Shown here: positions 49,102-57,898 of the stretch, piece by piece | Numbering within the stretch: the first letter of the stretch is position 1 | Layout: the number at the start of each line of letters is the position of its first letter | Assembly: GCA_020426845.1 (NCBI GenBank) | Contig: JAGQPF010000087.1 | Span: forward strand, 25,586-89,585 | Direction of reading: 5' to 3' | Source: Planctomycetales bacterium | GTDB lineage: Bacteria > Planctomycetota > Planctomycetia > Pirellulales > Pirellulaceae | DNA: 64,000 nt | The notes under the pieces: model-generated | Databases searched by the model: none | Told to the model about the DNA's origin: nothing | Seen by the model: only the letters and a program-made list of their open reading frames with translations | Position numbers and translations under genes: made by a program

Positions 49102-50505
49102 TTAAACTTCGCGCAGTCCGCCGATTTCGCCCGTGCTGTCGGCAAACCGCGGCAGCTTGGCGCCCAGCAGCCGCGCCTGCGTGAGCCAGAGATTGGCCAA
49201 GGGAGTTCCTTCGGCGACTTGCACATGGCGATCGCCTTTGACTTGTCCGCCGGCGCCGCCGGCCACGATGATCGGCAGCTCGGTGTATTGATGCGTCGCG
49301 CCGTCGCCGAGCCCCGAGCCATAGGTGAACAAGGTGTTGTCGAGCAGCGTGGCGCCGTTGGCTTCCTCAATGCCGCTCATCTTTTCCACGAGATATGCGA
49401 ACTGCTCCATGTGAAAGCGGTCGACGCGCAGCAGGTCTTCCAAAAACTTGCCCTGGTTGTGCGACATCTGGTGATGGCTGCGCGGCTTGTCGAACAGGCT
49501 TTCGTAGAGGAACGGAGTGTCCCAACGCTCCGGCCCGACCATGAACGTTGCCACTCGCGTCAGGCCCGTCTGCAAAGCGACCACCATCAAGTCGCCCATT
49601 AGCCGAATATACTCGCCGCGCGGCAAGTGGGCCTCCGGCGGCTCATCGAGTTGCACCTTGGTCAACTCGCCTTTCATCTGCTCCAGCCGGTCGAGCTGTT
49701 GCTCGATGGTCCGCAGTGAGTCGAAAAACTCGGCGAACTTCTGCCGGTCGGCAGCGCCGAGTCGACGCCGCAGGTCGCGGGCGTCCTCTAACACGAGGCT
49801 CGTGATGTCGCGGTACGCGTCTGCCTCTCGCGTGCTGAACAGCCGTCGATAGACGAGTCGCGGATCGCGGAGCGAGGGGGCGACATGGCCCGTGCCATAC
49901 CACGAAATGTTGTCGAAGTAGATCGACTCCTTGTTGTCCGTGTGGCTGTTGCAGCTCAGCTCCAGCGTGCGAAAGGGTGTCGCGTTGCCAATCACGTCCG
50001 CCACCAAGTGGTCGAGCGTGCGATCCAGCGGCCAGGCCGATTGTTTGATCGTGAATGGCGCGGCGCTGCTCAAGTAGCACGATGCGCACTGCGCGTGCAC
50101 ATCGGTGCCCTGTTGAAAGGTTCGGTCCATGCCCGTGATCAACGTCACGCGGTCCTTGACCTTGGCCAGCGGCTGCATGGTGGGTGTCAGAGTCAGCGGG
50201 TGCGTGCCGACCGGGATCTGTTTGCTCCGTTGGATCTCCTGTTGGCTGCTGGTGAACTCGGGAATCTTGGCTCCCGCCTCGCCGGGAAAGAACCCGCGGC
50301 GGACGACGCCGATCGGCACGTAGAAGAACGCCAGTCGTTGGGGCGCCGGCGCCGGCTCCGCTGCGCCGGCCAACCCTTCCAGCCAGGGCAGGGCGAGCGC
50401 CGCGCCGCCGACGCCCCGGAGAGAACGGCGGAGAAATTCGCGACGATGTGCGCCGGCTGTCACGTCGTGTGCGGAGGGATTCGTCATCTGAGTTCGGGGC
50501 GTCAT
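49102..50505 (-). CDS. DUF1552 family secreted protein
   Basis: The 467-residue protein from ATG 50505 has a twin-arginine signal (HRREFLRRSLRGVGGAALAL). The DUF1552 body includes FFYVPIGVVRRGFFPGEAG, VTLITGMDRTFQQGTDVHAQ, RRLGAADRQKFAEFFDSLR and TLFTYGSGLGDGATHQYTEL, and the C-terminal STGEIGGL also seen in the 43194-44540 homologue as STGELSELL. The ATG overlaps the TGA of the upstream DUF1592-type gene (ATGA, 50502-50505), so translation is probably coupled. It is the last gene of a three-gene minus-strand operon. The function is unknown. Confidence 0.9.
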   Translation of the reverse strand: MTPRTQMTNPSAHDVTAGAHRREFLRRSLRGVGGAALALPWLEGLAGAAEPAPAPQRLAFFYVPIGVVRRGFFPGEAGAKIPEFTSSQQEIQRSKQIPVGTHPLTLTPTMQPLAKVKDRVTLITGMDRTFQQGTDVHAQCASCYLSSAAPFTIKQSAWPLDRTLDHLVADVIGNATPFRTLELSCNSHTDNKESIYFDNISWYGTGHVAPSLRDPRLVYRRLFSTREADAYRDITSLVLEDARDLRRRLGAADRQKFAEFFDSLRTIEQQLDRLEQMKGELTKVQLDEPPEAHLPRGEYIRLMGDLMVVALQTGLTRVATFMVGPERWDTPFLYESLFDKPRSHHQMSHNQGKFLEDLLRVDRFHMEQFAYLVEKMSGIEEANGATLLDNTLFTYGSGLGDGATHQYTELPIIVAGGAGGQVKGDRHVQVAEGTPLANLWLTQARLLGAKLPRFADSTGEIGGLREV

Positions 50506-52529
50506 TGATGGCGGAATGGCCTGCTGAGCGCCACCTCCTTGATCAGCGTTTGGATGCGGCACTCGTCTGCAGCAACGCGAGCGACGATGGCCTCGAGCGC
50601 CGGCTCGTCGGCGGCTGTCACGGCGCGAGCCAGCGCGAATGACATCAGATGCGCTGCGAAGCCGTGCAGGAAACGTTGCTTCTCCGCGAGGATCGCGTCC
50701 TTAAACTCGACCACGTCGCGGAAGGCGTGCTGGTGGAACAACTGCCCGGCGGGGTCGATCTCGCGGCCGTTGCCGTATTGCTCGCGCCACTTTCCGGTGG
50801 GCCCGAAGTTTTCTAGCGCGAAGCCGAGCGGATCGATCTGCTGATGGCAGGCGGCGCAGTCGGCACGCTGGCGATGGGCGGCCAGCCGCTCGCGGAGCGT
50901 CAGTTTGGCGTCCTCGGCGGACGGGTTGGCGGGCAGTGGCGGCACGTCGGCCGGCGGTGGCGCCGGCGGGTCGTTAAAGATCACCGTGGCCAGCCAGGCG
51001 CCGCGAGTGATCGGGTGCGTCCGTTCGATCCCCGAGGTCATGGTCATCACGGCCGCGTTGGTGATCACGCCGCCCTGGCGCCGATCGCTCAGCGGGATGC
51101 GCTGAAAACGGACCGTCGTCACTTCGTTCAAATTGCCCTGCATCTCGCCGCCATAGTAGAGCCGGTCCAAGCGGGCCGACCGATAGGCAAAGTCCGAGTC
51201 AATCAGCTCCAGCAGCGAGCGGTTCTCGATCAGAATGGTCTCGAACAGCAGCAGCGGCTCGAGCATCATATGCATGCTGGAGCGATATTTGGCGAAGTAG
51301 AAGTCGGGGAACTGCTCGCGGTTGGGCGCCGAGGAGACGATCCGCTCGAGCTGCAGCCACTGTGACGGGAAGCTGTCACAGAAACGCTTGAGCCGCTGGT
51401 CGCGCAGCATTCGCTCCACCTCGCCCGCCAGCACCTCGTCAGCTCGCAGCTTCCCCTCCGCCGCCAACTCGAGCAGCCGCTCGTCGGGCAGGCTGCCCCA
51501 GAGGAAGAATGACAGCCGCGAGGCCAGTTCGTAGTCCGACAGCAATGCGCCGTCCTGTTGCTCACTGGCGGCGTGGTACAGGTAGAAGAAACGGGGCGAG
51601 GCAATGGCGGCGCCCGCCGCGGACTTCATCGCTTCCGAGAAAATGGCGCCGTTGTCCAGCTGCCGCCGCGCCATCGCGCAATACCGTTCCAGCAATGCGT
51701 CGTCCACCGGCTCGCGAAACGCGCGAGTCAGCAGCGGCCGCAGCCGCGACCGCAGCTCCGCGTCGAGATCTGCCGGCCGAACTTCCGCCGGCTCAACTTG
51801 CGCCGGAGCGGCGAACCATTCGTTCCACATGCCGCATGTGGACGAATTGAAGTCGGGACTTTCGACGATCGAGCGGCCCAGCTTGATGAATGACTCCAGC
51901 AGCAGCGGCGAGAGCGTGAGGTGGTCGGCGCGATTGTCGAATCCATGCTCGGCTCGCAGATCTTGCGGGAAAGCGGCGACGCCGGCCAAGCGGGGCTCGA
52001 TCAGCTGTGACTTGCCCAACGGCCGGCTGCCGACCGTCACCACGTCCGGCATCTTGCCCAAGTCGGGGCGGAAGTAGCCGCGATGTTCGCGCATCATCCG
52101 CTCGGGGAGCGTGAACACATTCCGTTTCAGTTGAAAGAGATCCTGGACGGCGTTGTTGTATTGAAAGCGATTCAACCGACGGATTGGTGTGGTCGGCGGC
52201 GCCGTCCGTTCGGCCGCCGTTTGCAGCATGCGGCGCAACTGCTTGAGGGCTCGTGATCGCAGCGTCGGCGCCGGCTGCCGTTCGTCTTCGGGCGGCATCT
52301 CGTTCAGCTCGACGACATGGACCATCCGACGAAGCAGTTCGGCGTCGTGCTCGATCGCGCCGGGGCCGCCCGACAAATCGAGCTCGCCCTCGGGCCGCTC
52401 TCCGCCGTGGCACCGCGCGCAGTGGTCGCGGAGCAAGACTTCGACGTCACTGGCCAACACGCTGCCGGCCAGCGTGAGCCACCCGGTCACGGCCAAGGCC
52501 AGCGTCACTGCCGGCGCCGCGCCGCTCAT
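50502..52529 (-). CDS. DUF1592/DUF1588/DUF1585 planctomycete cytochrome-like protein
   Basis: The 675-residue protein has a signal peptide (about 1-27), a PSCyt1 heme domain (LLRDHCARCHGGERPEGELDL; motif CARCH), DUF1587 (RRLNRFQYNNAVQDLFQL), DUF1595/DUF1592 (ASRLSFFLWGSLPDERLLEL), DUF1588 with CAACHQQIDPLGFALENFG, and a terminal DUF1585. It lacks the large insert found in the 44695-47196 paralogue. Both ends overlap neighbours by ATGA: the DUF1501 gene at 52526-52529 and the DUF1552 gene at 50502-50505. The three probably form one translationally coupled secreted complex or pathway of unknown substrate. Confidence 0.91.
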   Translation of the reverse strand: MSGAAPAVTLALAVTGWLTLAGSVLASDVEVLLRDHCARCHGGERPEGELDLSGGPGAIEHDAELLRRMVHVVELNEMPPEDERQPAPTLRSRALKQLRRMLQTAAERTAPPTTPIRRLNRFQYNNAVQDLFQLKRNVFTLPERMMREHRGYFRPDLGKMPDVVTVGSRPLGKSQLIEPRLAGVAAFPQDLRAEHGFDNRADHLTLSPLLLESFIKLGRSIVESPDFNSSTCGMWNEWFAAPAQVEPAEVRPADLDAELRSRLRPLLTRAFREPVDDALLERYCAMARRQLDNGAIFSEAMKSAAGAAIASPRFFYLYHAASEQQDGALLSDYELASRLSFFLWGSLPDERLLELAAEGKLRADEVLAGEVERMLRDQRLKRFCDSFPSQWLQLERIVSSAPNREQFPDFYFAKYRSSMHMMLEPLLLFETILIENRSLLELIDSDFAYRSARLDRLYYGGEMQGNLNEVTTVRFQRIPLSDRRQGGVITNAAVMTMTSGIERTHPITRGAWLATVIFNDPPAPPPADVPPLPANPSAEDAKLTLRERLAAHRQRADCAACHQQIDPLGFALENFGPTGKWREQYGNGREIDPAGQLFHQHAFRDVVEFKDAILAEKQRFLHGFAAHLMSFALARAVTAADEPALEAIVARVAADECRIQTLIKEVALSRPFRHQ

Positions 52530-53872
52530 GCGAGCAACTCGCGAATCGGCTCCCCGGTGGGAATCAGCGGTGTCGGCCGTCCGGCGTTGTCGGGCACTGT
52601 CACTCGGTAGTCGATGCCGAGATGGCGATAGATCGTGGCAAGCAGGTCGTTCGGGTCGAGCTTGCGGTCCAGGGGACGCTCGCCTTTCGCGGTTGTCGAG
52701 CCGATGACTTGACCAGTTGGCATGCCGCCGCCGGCGACGAGCACGGACATTGCGTGCGGATAGTGGTCGCGCCCCGGCTGAATGACGCCCGACCGCGTGC
52801 CTTTTTGTGGATTGATGCGAGGCGTGCGGCCGAACTCGCCGGACACGATCAACATGACTCGTTTGTCGAGCCCGCGATCGTAGAGGTCTTCGACCAGCGC
52901 CGCGACGGCGGCGTCAAACACCGGCAGCCGGGCGGCGGTGTCCTTGAACAGATGGCCGTTGACGGCGTGAATGTCCCAATTGCCGATCGCGTCGGGGATG
53001 TTGGGGTTTTGCATCTGCATGGTCACGAAGCTAACGCCGGCCTCGACGAGACGTCGAGCCAGCAGGGCTCGCTGACCCCATTTGTGCCGGCCGTACTTCT
53101 CGCGCAGCTTCGGATCCTCTTGGGAAATGTCGAAGGCGTCACGGGCGCGGCCGCTGGTCAGCAGGTTGATCGCCTCCTGGTTGTACTTGTCCATCGTGTC
53201 CATCGCGCGAGTGCGATCGATGTTCTCGCAGAGCTGGTCGAAGGCGCTGAGCAATGTCGCGCGATCATCGAGCCGGTCCTTCACGTTCGCGGCGAGTGAC
53301 AGGTTGTTGACTTGAAAGTTGTCGGCGTTGGGATCGCCCGCGACGACGAAGGGCAAGTAGGCTGCGCCCAGGTTGGCCGCGCCGCCTCCATAGACGTTGG
53401 AGGCGCTGCCGACGTAGCGCGGCACCGCCGGATCGCGCCGTCCTTCGAGCATTCTCGAGACGACGGGGCCGAGGCAGGGGTGTTGGGCCAGCGGGTCCAG
53501 CGGCCGCAACGGGTTATGGCCCGACAGGAAACGCCCGGCGCCGCCGGCGTGATTGGCGAACTGATGGGAGATCGAGCGAATCAAGTTGAAGCGGTCGGCG
53601 ACCTTCGCATGGCGTGGCAGGTGCTCGCAGATGTTCATGCCCGGCGTGACGGTCGCGATTGGCCGGCACAGTCCGCGATATTCGGCGGGCGCTTCTGGCT
53701 TCAGATCGTAGGTCTCCATGTGGCTCGGGCCACCCTGCAGCCAAATCAGAATCACGGCCGTGTCGGAGGGGCCCGTCGTCGGGCTAGCTTCGGCGCGGCG
53801 CTTCAAGAGCTCGGGCAACGTCAGGCCACCCAGAGCGAGCGACCCGGCCTGGAGAAAACTTCGTCGGAACAT
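52526..53872 (-). CDS. DUF1501 family secreted protein
   Basis: From ATG 53872 the product is 448 residues, starting with a twin-arginine-like signal (MFRRSFLQAGSLALGGL). The DUF1501 signatures are present: LIWLQGGPSHMETYDLKPEA (first 20 residues of the motif), AHPCLG-type region PLAQHPCLGPVVSRML, LLARRLVEAGVSFVTMQMQ, and VSGEFGRTPRINPQKG near residue 330. It heads a three-gene operon with a DUF1592-type cytochrome and a DUF1552 protein, each overlapping by 4 nt. The frame is open to 53935, but the signal position argues for 53872. The function is unknown. Confidence 0.91.
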   Translation of the reverse strand: MFRRSFLQAGSLALGGLTLPELLKRRAEASPTTGPSDTAVILIWLQGGPSHMETYDLKPEAPAEYRGLCRPIATVTPGMNICEHLPRHAKVADRFNLIRSISHQFANHAGGAGRFLSGHNPLRPLDPLAQHPCLGPVVSRMLEGRRDPAVPRYVGSASNVYGGGAANLGAAYLPFVVAGDPNADNFQVNNLSLAANVKDRLDDRATLLSAFDQLCENIDRTRAMDTMDKYNQEAINLLTSGRARDAFDISQEDPKLREKYGRHKWGQRALLARRLVEAGVSFVTMQMQNPNIPDAIGNWDIHAVNGHLFKDTAARLPVFDAAVAALVEDLYDRGLDKRVMLIVSGEFGRTPRINPQKGTRSGVIQPGRDHYPHAMSVLVAGGGMPTGQVIGSTTAKGERPLDRKLDPNDLLATIYRHLGIDYRVTVPDNAGRPTPLIPTGEPIRELLA

Positions 53873-54620
53873 GGCGCAAGACGGCAAAGGAAGGAAGGCG
53901 GGAGCCGTAGCCGGCAGGAACCGGAGGCGGGACATCGAACCCCCCTAGTATCGGGTGGTTGATGCTGCCAAGTCAACTTTTGTCCGCACGTAGCACAGGC
54001 TGCCAGCCTGTGATGGGTCGTGGCAGAGGATTGGTCGTAGCACAGGCTGCCAGCCTGTGACGTTGCGCGCAAAGTCGCAGCCAATGCACTGTTGTTCTAG
54101 GCTGTAAGCCTTCAACAACGTTCACAACGCCAAGGGACGCCACCCGCGGCGGCGGTGCGTGAGGAAGGCCTTCAGCCTTCAATGGGAATTGCTGACGGAC
54201 AACCCTGGGGCGGCGCTGCGCTCTGCCCCAGGCTACGATGAGGAAGGCCTTCAGCCTTCAATGGGAATTGCTGACGGACAACCCTGGGGCGGCGCTGCGC
54301 TCTGCCCCAGGCTACGGTGCGGAAGGCCTTCAGCCTTCAATGGAAATCGCTGTCCCACAGTCGACAATGTTGTTTGTCGCAGACTGGCGGGCTGCACCGC
54401 GATTGGCGTAGCGAGAGGGCATTGGCGATTGCCAGCCCGGAGAGAGAACGATCCAGCGCGACATCGAAACGCAGAGACAGATGCGGAAGAAAAACCGATG
54501 TCGCGCTGTGTTGGATCCGTTACTGTTGCGGACGGTCGAATGACCTGTCCTCTCGCCCGCCGCTGTGTTCGGCCACGGCGACGAATCGCGGAAGTGGCCG
54601 AGCTAGCGGGCGGAATGGGC
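53873..54620. repeat. 748-bp gap of palindromic repeats
   Basis: No gene is seen. CACAGGCTGCCAGCCTGTG palindromes are at 53994-54012 and 54041-54059. The GAAGGCCTTCAGCCTTC family follows three times near 54163, 54245 and 54323. A direct repeat of about 84 bp, including CTGACGGACAACCCTGGGGC, is present at about 54155-54238 and 54239-54322. A 13-bp perfect inverted repeat lies at 54454-54466 and 54496-54508. Confidence 0.88.
54454..54508. repeat. 13-bp perfect inverted repeat (CAGCGCGACATCG / CGATGTCGCGCTG)
   Basis: The arms at 54454-54466 and 54496-54508 are separated by 29 nt. The element is about 113 nt downstream of the cold-shock gene's stop, on that gene's transcribed side. It could be an end-of-transcript structure or a small RNA; no T-run follows. 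Confidence 0.7.
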
Positions 54621-54818
54621 TCAGATGAGCTTCACGTGTTCGGCGCGGGGGCCCTTCGGCCCTTGTCCCTCGGTAAACGACACACGCTGTCCCTCTTGGA
54701 GCTCGTCGTAGTGGACGCCCTCCAGGTTTGACATGTGGAAGAACAAGTCCTTCGACGAACCGGTGTCGATGAACCCGTATCCCTTGTCCGTGAGTCGTTT
54801 GATAGTGCCTTCAGCCAT
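54621..54818 (-). CDS. Cold-shock domain protein (CspA family)
   Basis: The 65-residue product from ATG 54818 (AGGA 4 nt upstream) is a complete cold-shock domain with RNP1 (KGYGFIDTG) and RNP2 (DLFFHMSNLEG) and the ending PKGPRAEHVKLI. It binds single-stranded RNA or DNA and acts as an RNA chaperone. Normal length for the family is 65-70 residues, so the further upstream start at 54839 is unnecessary. A candidate promoter with a perfect TTGACA lies about 170 nt upstream, predicting a 5' leader of about 140 nt, similar in size to regulated csp leaders. Confidence 0.95.
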   Translation of the reverse strand: MAEGTIKRLTDKGYGFIDTGSSKDLFFHMSNLEGVHYDELQEGQRVSFTEGQGPKGPRAEHVKLI

Positions 54819-54854
54819 TTGTCCTAAATCCTCAATCACTCAAAAAAGAAACGT

Positions 54855-54873
54855 GGATCAGCGGAGCTGACCC
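54855..54873 (-). promoter_or_regulatory. Hairpin in the predicted csp 5' leader
   Basis: GGATCAGC and GCTGACCC pair around a 3-nt loop (one G-U), 37 nt upstream of the csp ATG. It may contribute to temperature-dependent leader folding; this is inference. Confidence 0.35.
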
Positions 54874-54965
54874 AACCAATTCAACCCGCTAATGGTTAGC
54901 TGAGCGGCGCCCAGCTCATGTAGCTGTGGGTTGAAATGGCACCGGATTATCAACTAGCCTACGTC

Positions 54966-54994
54966 TTAAAGCAAGACGCAAAATCGATTGTCAA
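54966..54994 (-). promoter_or_regulatory. Candidate promoter for the cold-shock gene
   Basis: On the minus strand, TTGACA (54994-54989) and CTTTAA (54971-54966) are separated by exactly 17 nt. The -35 is perfect and the -10 weak. Transcription would start near 54959, about 140 nt before the ATG at 54818. Confidence 0.4.
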
Positions 54995-55420
54995 GCGGAC
55001 GATTCCAACAAAATTCGCCGTGGCGACCCGGTTGACGGGCGATTCCGTGGCGGGCCGGTTCGGTTGGGAGCTAGCCGCGACCGAGGAGGCGACCGAGGAG
55101 GCGACCGGGGAGGCGACCGGGGAGGCCGTTGAAAAACACCCGATCCGGCTATCGGACAGGCAATCGGACCAGCACTTTGCTGCTTAATAAACGCTGTTCC
55201 GATTGCCCGTTGGCCCGTTGGCTGTTTTTCGACTGGCGGTTAGCAGACCGCCCGCAGTCAGTTCTACTGCCGGTGTAAACGAGGCCGCGTTTCCGTTTAA
55301 GGAAGCACAATTTCGGTGGTGGCATCCGGCGGCGCCGCCAGCGCCTGCTCTCTGATTCTGTCTCTGATTCTGTCTGAATCTCTCTCTGCTTCTTTTCCTT
55401 GAACCACACGAGTATCCAGC

Positions 55421-56674
55421 ATGTCCATCGTCTCTCTGTCGCGTGCCATGGGATTGAGCACGGCTATTTTCCTGGCGATCCTGTCGCCGCTGACACTGCG
55501 CGCGGAGGATTGGCCGGGATTTCGGGGGCCCAACGCCGACGGCGTCAGCAAGGACGAACGGATTCCGACCGAGTGGAGCGCCACGAAGAACCTGAAATGG
55601 AAGCTAAAACTGCCCGGCAAGGGCTTTTCCAGCCCGATCGTCGTCGGCAAGCACGTCATCGTCACGGCCTGGTCCGGCTCGGGCCGCGACGTCAAGCGAC
55701 ACATCGTGTGCGTGGACCGCACGTCGGGCGATGTGCTTTGGCAGGACGAAGTCGAGGGTCAAAGCGATGGCGGAGATTCCGGGTTTTCCTATCACGGCCA
55801 GGCCTCGCATACGCCGGTTTCCGACGGGGAGCGAGTCTATGTGTTGTTCGGCAGCAGCGGAGTGTTCGCCTACGATCTGTCCGGCAAGCGGCTGTGGCAC
55901 CGGGAGGTTGGCAACGAGCGGCGCGCCCGCTTCGGCACCTCGTCCAGCCCGATACTGCATGGCGACCAGTTGATTGTCACGGCGGGCTGTGAAAGCGCCT
56001 CGATTCGCGCTTTCAACAAGCAAACCGGCGAGGAACTTTGGAAGGCCGAGGCGGACAGTTTGGCTCAGACCTACTCGACGCCCCGGATCGTCAAGGGGCC
56101 CGACGGCCGTGAGGATCTGCTGTTGTCGGTCGTCTTCGAGCTCTGGGGAATGAATCCCGAGAACGGAAAACTGCGCTGGTACGCCGAAACGAAGGTGGAC
56201 ACGGCCGCCTGCCCATCGATTCTGGTGGAGGGCGGCGTCGCTTACGTGATCGGCGGACGCGGGGGCGGCCGCACCGCGGTGAAGATCGGCGGCAAAGGAG
56301 ACACCTCGAAGGATGCGGTCGTCTGGTCCGAGTCGGGGGGCTCGTATGTGCCCTCGCCGGTGCTGCACAACGGCCATCTCTACTGGATCAACGACAGCGG
56401 GATCGCCTCGGTCGTCGACATCAAGACCGGCGAGCAGGTGACTCGCAAGCGGCTGGGCGGGCGTTTCTACAGCTCGGTCACGCTGGTCAACGACAAGCTG
56501 TACGCAGTCAGCCGTTTTGACGGCACGTACGTGCTGAAGGCGACTCCCGAGCTGGAGCAGATTGCATTGAACAAGCTGGGAGACGATAGTGACTTTAGCG
56601 GCAGCCCGGCGATCAGCGACGGGCAGCTGTTCATTCGCTCGGATGAGGCGTTGTACTGCATTGCCGCGGAGTGA
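55421..56674 (+). CDS. Secreted PQQ-like beta-propeller protein
   Basis: The 417-residue protein has a signal peptide (about 1-28, ending LTLRA) and the opening EDWPGFRGPNADGVS that is typical of planctomycete outer-membrane-assembly BamB-like/PQQ-repeat proteins. Repeated propeller blades follow (HIVCVDRTSGDVLWQDEV; SIRAFNKQTGEELWKAE; MNPENGKLRWYAETKVD), with W-x-tryptophan-docking style repeats. It lacks the catalytic residues of a true quinoprotein dehydrogenase, so a binding or scaffold role is more likely. It is on plus, the first of a run of secreted proteins to 63.7 kb, but spacing to the next gene (263 nt of repeats) argues against a tight operon. Confidence 0.9.
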   Translation: MSIVSLSRAMGLSTAIFLAILSPLTLRAEDWPGFRGPNADGVSKDERIPTEWSATKNLKWKLKLPGKGFSSPIVVGKHVIVTAWSGSGRDVKRHIVCVDRTSGDVLWQDEVEGQSDGGDSGFSYHGQASHTPVSDGERVYVLFGSSGVFAYDLSGKRLWHREVGNERRARFGTSSSPILHGDQLIVTAGCESASIRAFNKQTGEELWKAEADSLAQTYSTPRIVKGPDGREDLLLSVVFELWGMNPENGKLRWYAETKVDTAACPSILVEGGVAYVIGGRGGGRTAVKIGGKGDTSKDAVVWSESGGSYVPSPVLHNGHLYWINDSGIASVVDIKTGEQVTRKRLGGRFYSSVTLVNDKLYAVSRFDGTYVLKATPELEQIALNKLGDDSDFSGSPAISDGQLFIRSDEALYCIAAE

Positions 56675-56937
56675 CGCCAATCAGGAAACCCGAAGCGTGA
56701 GCGAGGGATAGGAAGTGAGCGCCGGCGCGACCTTGCAGAAGGTCGCCTTCGCTCGCGTTCTTTCCCTGTTTCGTCCTTCGCTGGCGTTTCGGGTATCCTG
56801 GCCTCCTATCCCTCGCTTACGCTTCGGGTTTCCTTAACGGGTATCCTGGCCCAATCACTCGCTTACGCTTCGGGTTTCCTTAACGGGTATCCTGGCCCTT
56901 TACCTCGCTTACGCTCTTACGCTTCGGGTTTCCTCTC
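56675..56937. repeat. Inverted and direct repeats upstream of the LamG-like gene
   Basis: A 30-bp arm at 56683-56712 (starts AGGAAACCCGAAGCGTGAGC) is matched in inverted orientation, with one mismatch, at 56805-56834. From there, CTCGCTTACGCTTCGGGTTTC is repeated three times with GGGTATCCTGGCC between copies, the last ending directly at the ATG 56938. Confidence 0.9.
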
Positions 56938-57690
56938 ATGATTCATTGCTTCTTGGCTCCGGTTGCTCGAAGCGCCTGGATGCTGTCATTCGGCATCGCG
57001 TTTTCGGCAGCTCTGTCCCTTTCGCTGGCAAGCCGCGCCGTGGCCGACGATGTGGTGATTCTGGAGGATGACTTTAGTCGCGAGGAGGCCGATCCCGCCA
57101 AGGAGCAGGTCGGCAATGGCTGGGGCACCAACAGCGCCACGCGCGCCAAGGGCGTGAAGCAAGTGGATTTGGCCGATGGCGCGATGCATATCACCATGGC
57201 CGCCGTCGCGGATCACGGTGTGTCCGTGAGGCACGACGCCGAGTTCCGCGATGCGACGATCTCACTGCGATTCAAGCTCGGCAAGGGCGACGACCTGGGC
57301 ATCAATATTGCCGACTTGAAAGAGAAGTCAGTGCATGCCGGTCACATTTGTGTTGCTCGCGTGCAGCTGAACCGTGTCGAATTGACGGACCTCAAGACCG
57401 GCCGCATGCATCTGGAGACTCGCGAGCGCCGGCTGGCCAAAAAAGACACAGCGGAGGACAAGCAGCGTCTTCGCGAGACGACCAAGCAGGCGCCCGTCAA
57501 GCTGACGGCCGACCAATGGCATCAGCTTGAGGTCAAAATCGTCGGCGAGACCATGGCCGTGTCGATTGATGGCAAACAGGTGGGCGAGTTCAGCTCGCCA
57601 GGCATCGGCCACCCGACGAAACGAATGCTGCGGTTGGCCGTCAACCATTCCGCCTGGGTGGACGATGTGCGGATTGTCCGCCACAAGTGA
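56938..57690 (+). CDS. Secreted LamG/DUF1080-like protein
   Basis: The 250-residue product has a signal peptide (about 1-36, ending SRAVA) and a single beta-sandwich domain that resembles the concanavalin-like 3-keto-disaccharide hydrolase (DUF1080)/LamG type: ILEDDFSREEADPAKEQVG near the start, LRFKLGKGDDLGINIAD, and DQWHQLEVKIVGETMAVSIDG and HSAWVDDVRI near the end. No catalytic site is evident. It probably binds a polysaccharide or glycan at the surface. The ATG lies directly behind a repeat copy, and a MITE-like repeat begins 8 nt after the stop, so its expression borders are set by repeats. Confidence 0.75.
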   Translation: MIHCFLAPVARSAWMLSFGIAFSAALSLSLASRAVADDVVILEDDFSREEADPAKEQVGNGWGTNSATRAKGVKQVDLADGAMHITMAAVADHGVSVRHDAEFRDATISLRFKLGKGDDLGINIADLKEKSVHAGHICVARVQLNRVELTDLKTGRMHLETRERRLAKKDTAEDKQRLRETTKQAPVKLTADQWHQLEVKIVGETMAVSIDGKQVGEFSSPGIGHPTKRMLRLAVNHSAWVDDVRIVRHK

Positions 57691-57698
57691 CGAGAGGG

Positions 57699-57785
57699 CA
57701 TTTCAAAACCTTCCCTGGCACAATCGAAGGCAGTTTTTCTGCTGGTTTTATCAACCCGATTGCCGATCGGGAAACTTTTGAAATG
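57699..57785 (+). repeat. MITE-like repeat, copy C
   Basis: An 87-bp copy in the same orientation as copy B: CATTTCAAAA at the left end, CTTTTGAAATG at the right, identical interior except for two or three changes and one deletion. It starts 8 nt after the LamG-like stop codon. Confidence 0.92.
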
Positions 57786-57826
57786 CGTTGGAGCCATCAC
57801 GTCCACTCAACGAACAGACAACGCCA

Positions 57827-57870
57827 CACATAAAGCCACACATACAAAGCCACACATACAAAGCCACGCT
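57827..57870 (+). repeat. Short direct repeats AAAGCCACACATAC
   Basis: Near-perfect units of about 14 bp (CACACATAAAGC, then AAAGCCACACATAC variants) precede the NHL-propeller gene by about 30 nt. They lie in its likely 5' leader. Confidence 0.7.
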
Positions 57871-57898
57871 GATCACCAATCTACTGATGAGAATCCCG

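Larger units (their letters stand above)
54819..55420. other. Gap with csp leader and 12-bp tandem repeats; no gene seen
   Basis: The csp-proximal part is the likely csp 5' leader. Four 12-bp tandem units (GACCGAGGAGGC twice, GACCGGGGAGGC twice) fill 55079-55126. A pyrimidine-rich stretch with repeated TCTGATTCTG lies near 55350-55390, just upstream of the PQQ-propeller gene. The 83-codon frame at 54936-55187 is explained by the tandem repeat and has no other support. Confidence 0.6.

Noticed and set aside
54936..55187. 83-codon frame with EEATGEATGEA repeats
   Set aside because: Produced by the 12-bp tandem repeat; the rest has no support and it overlaps the predicted csp promoter.
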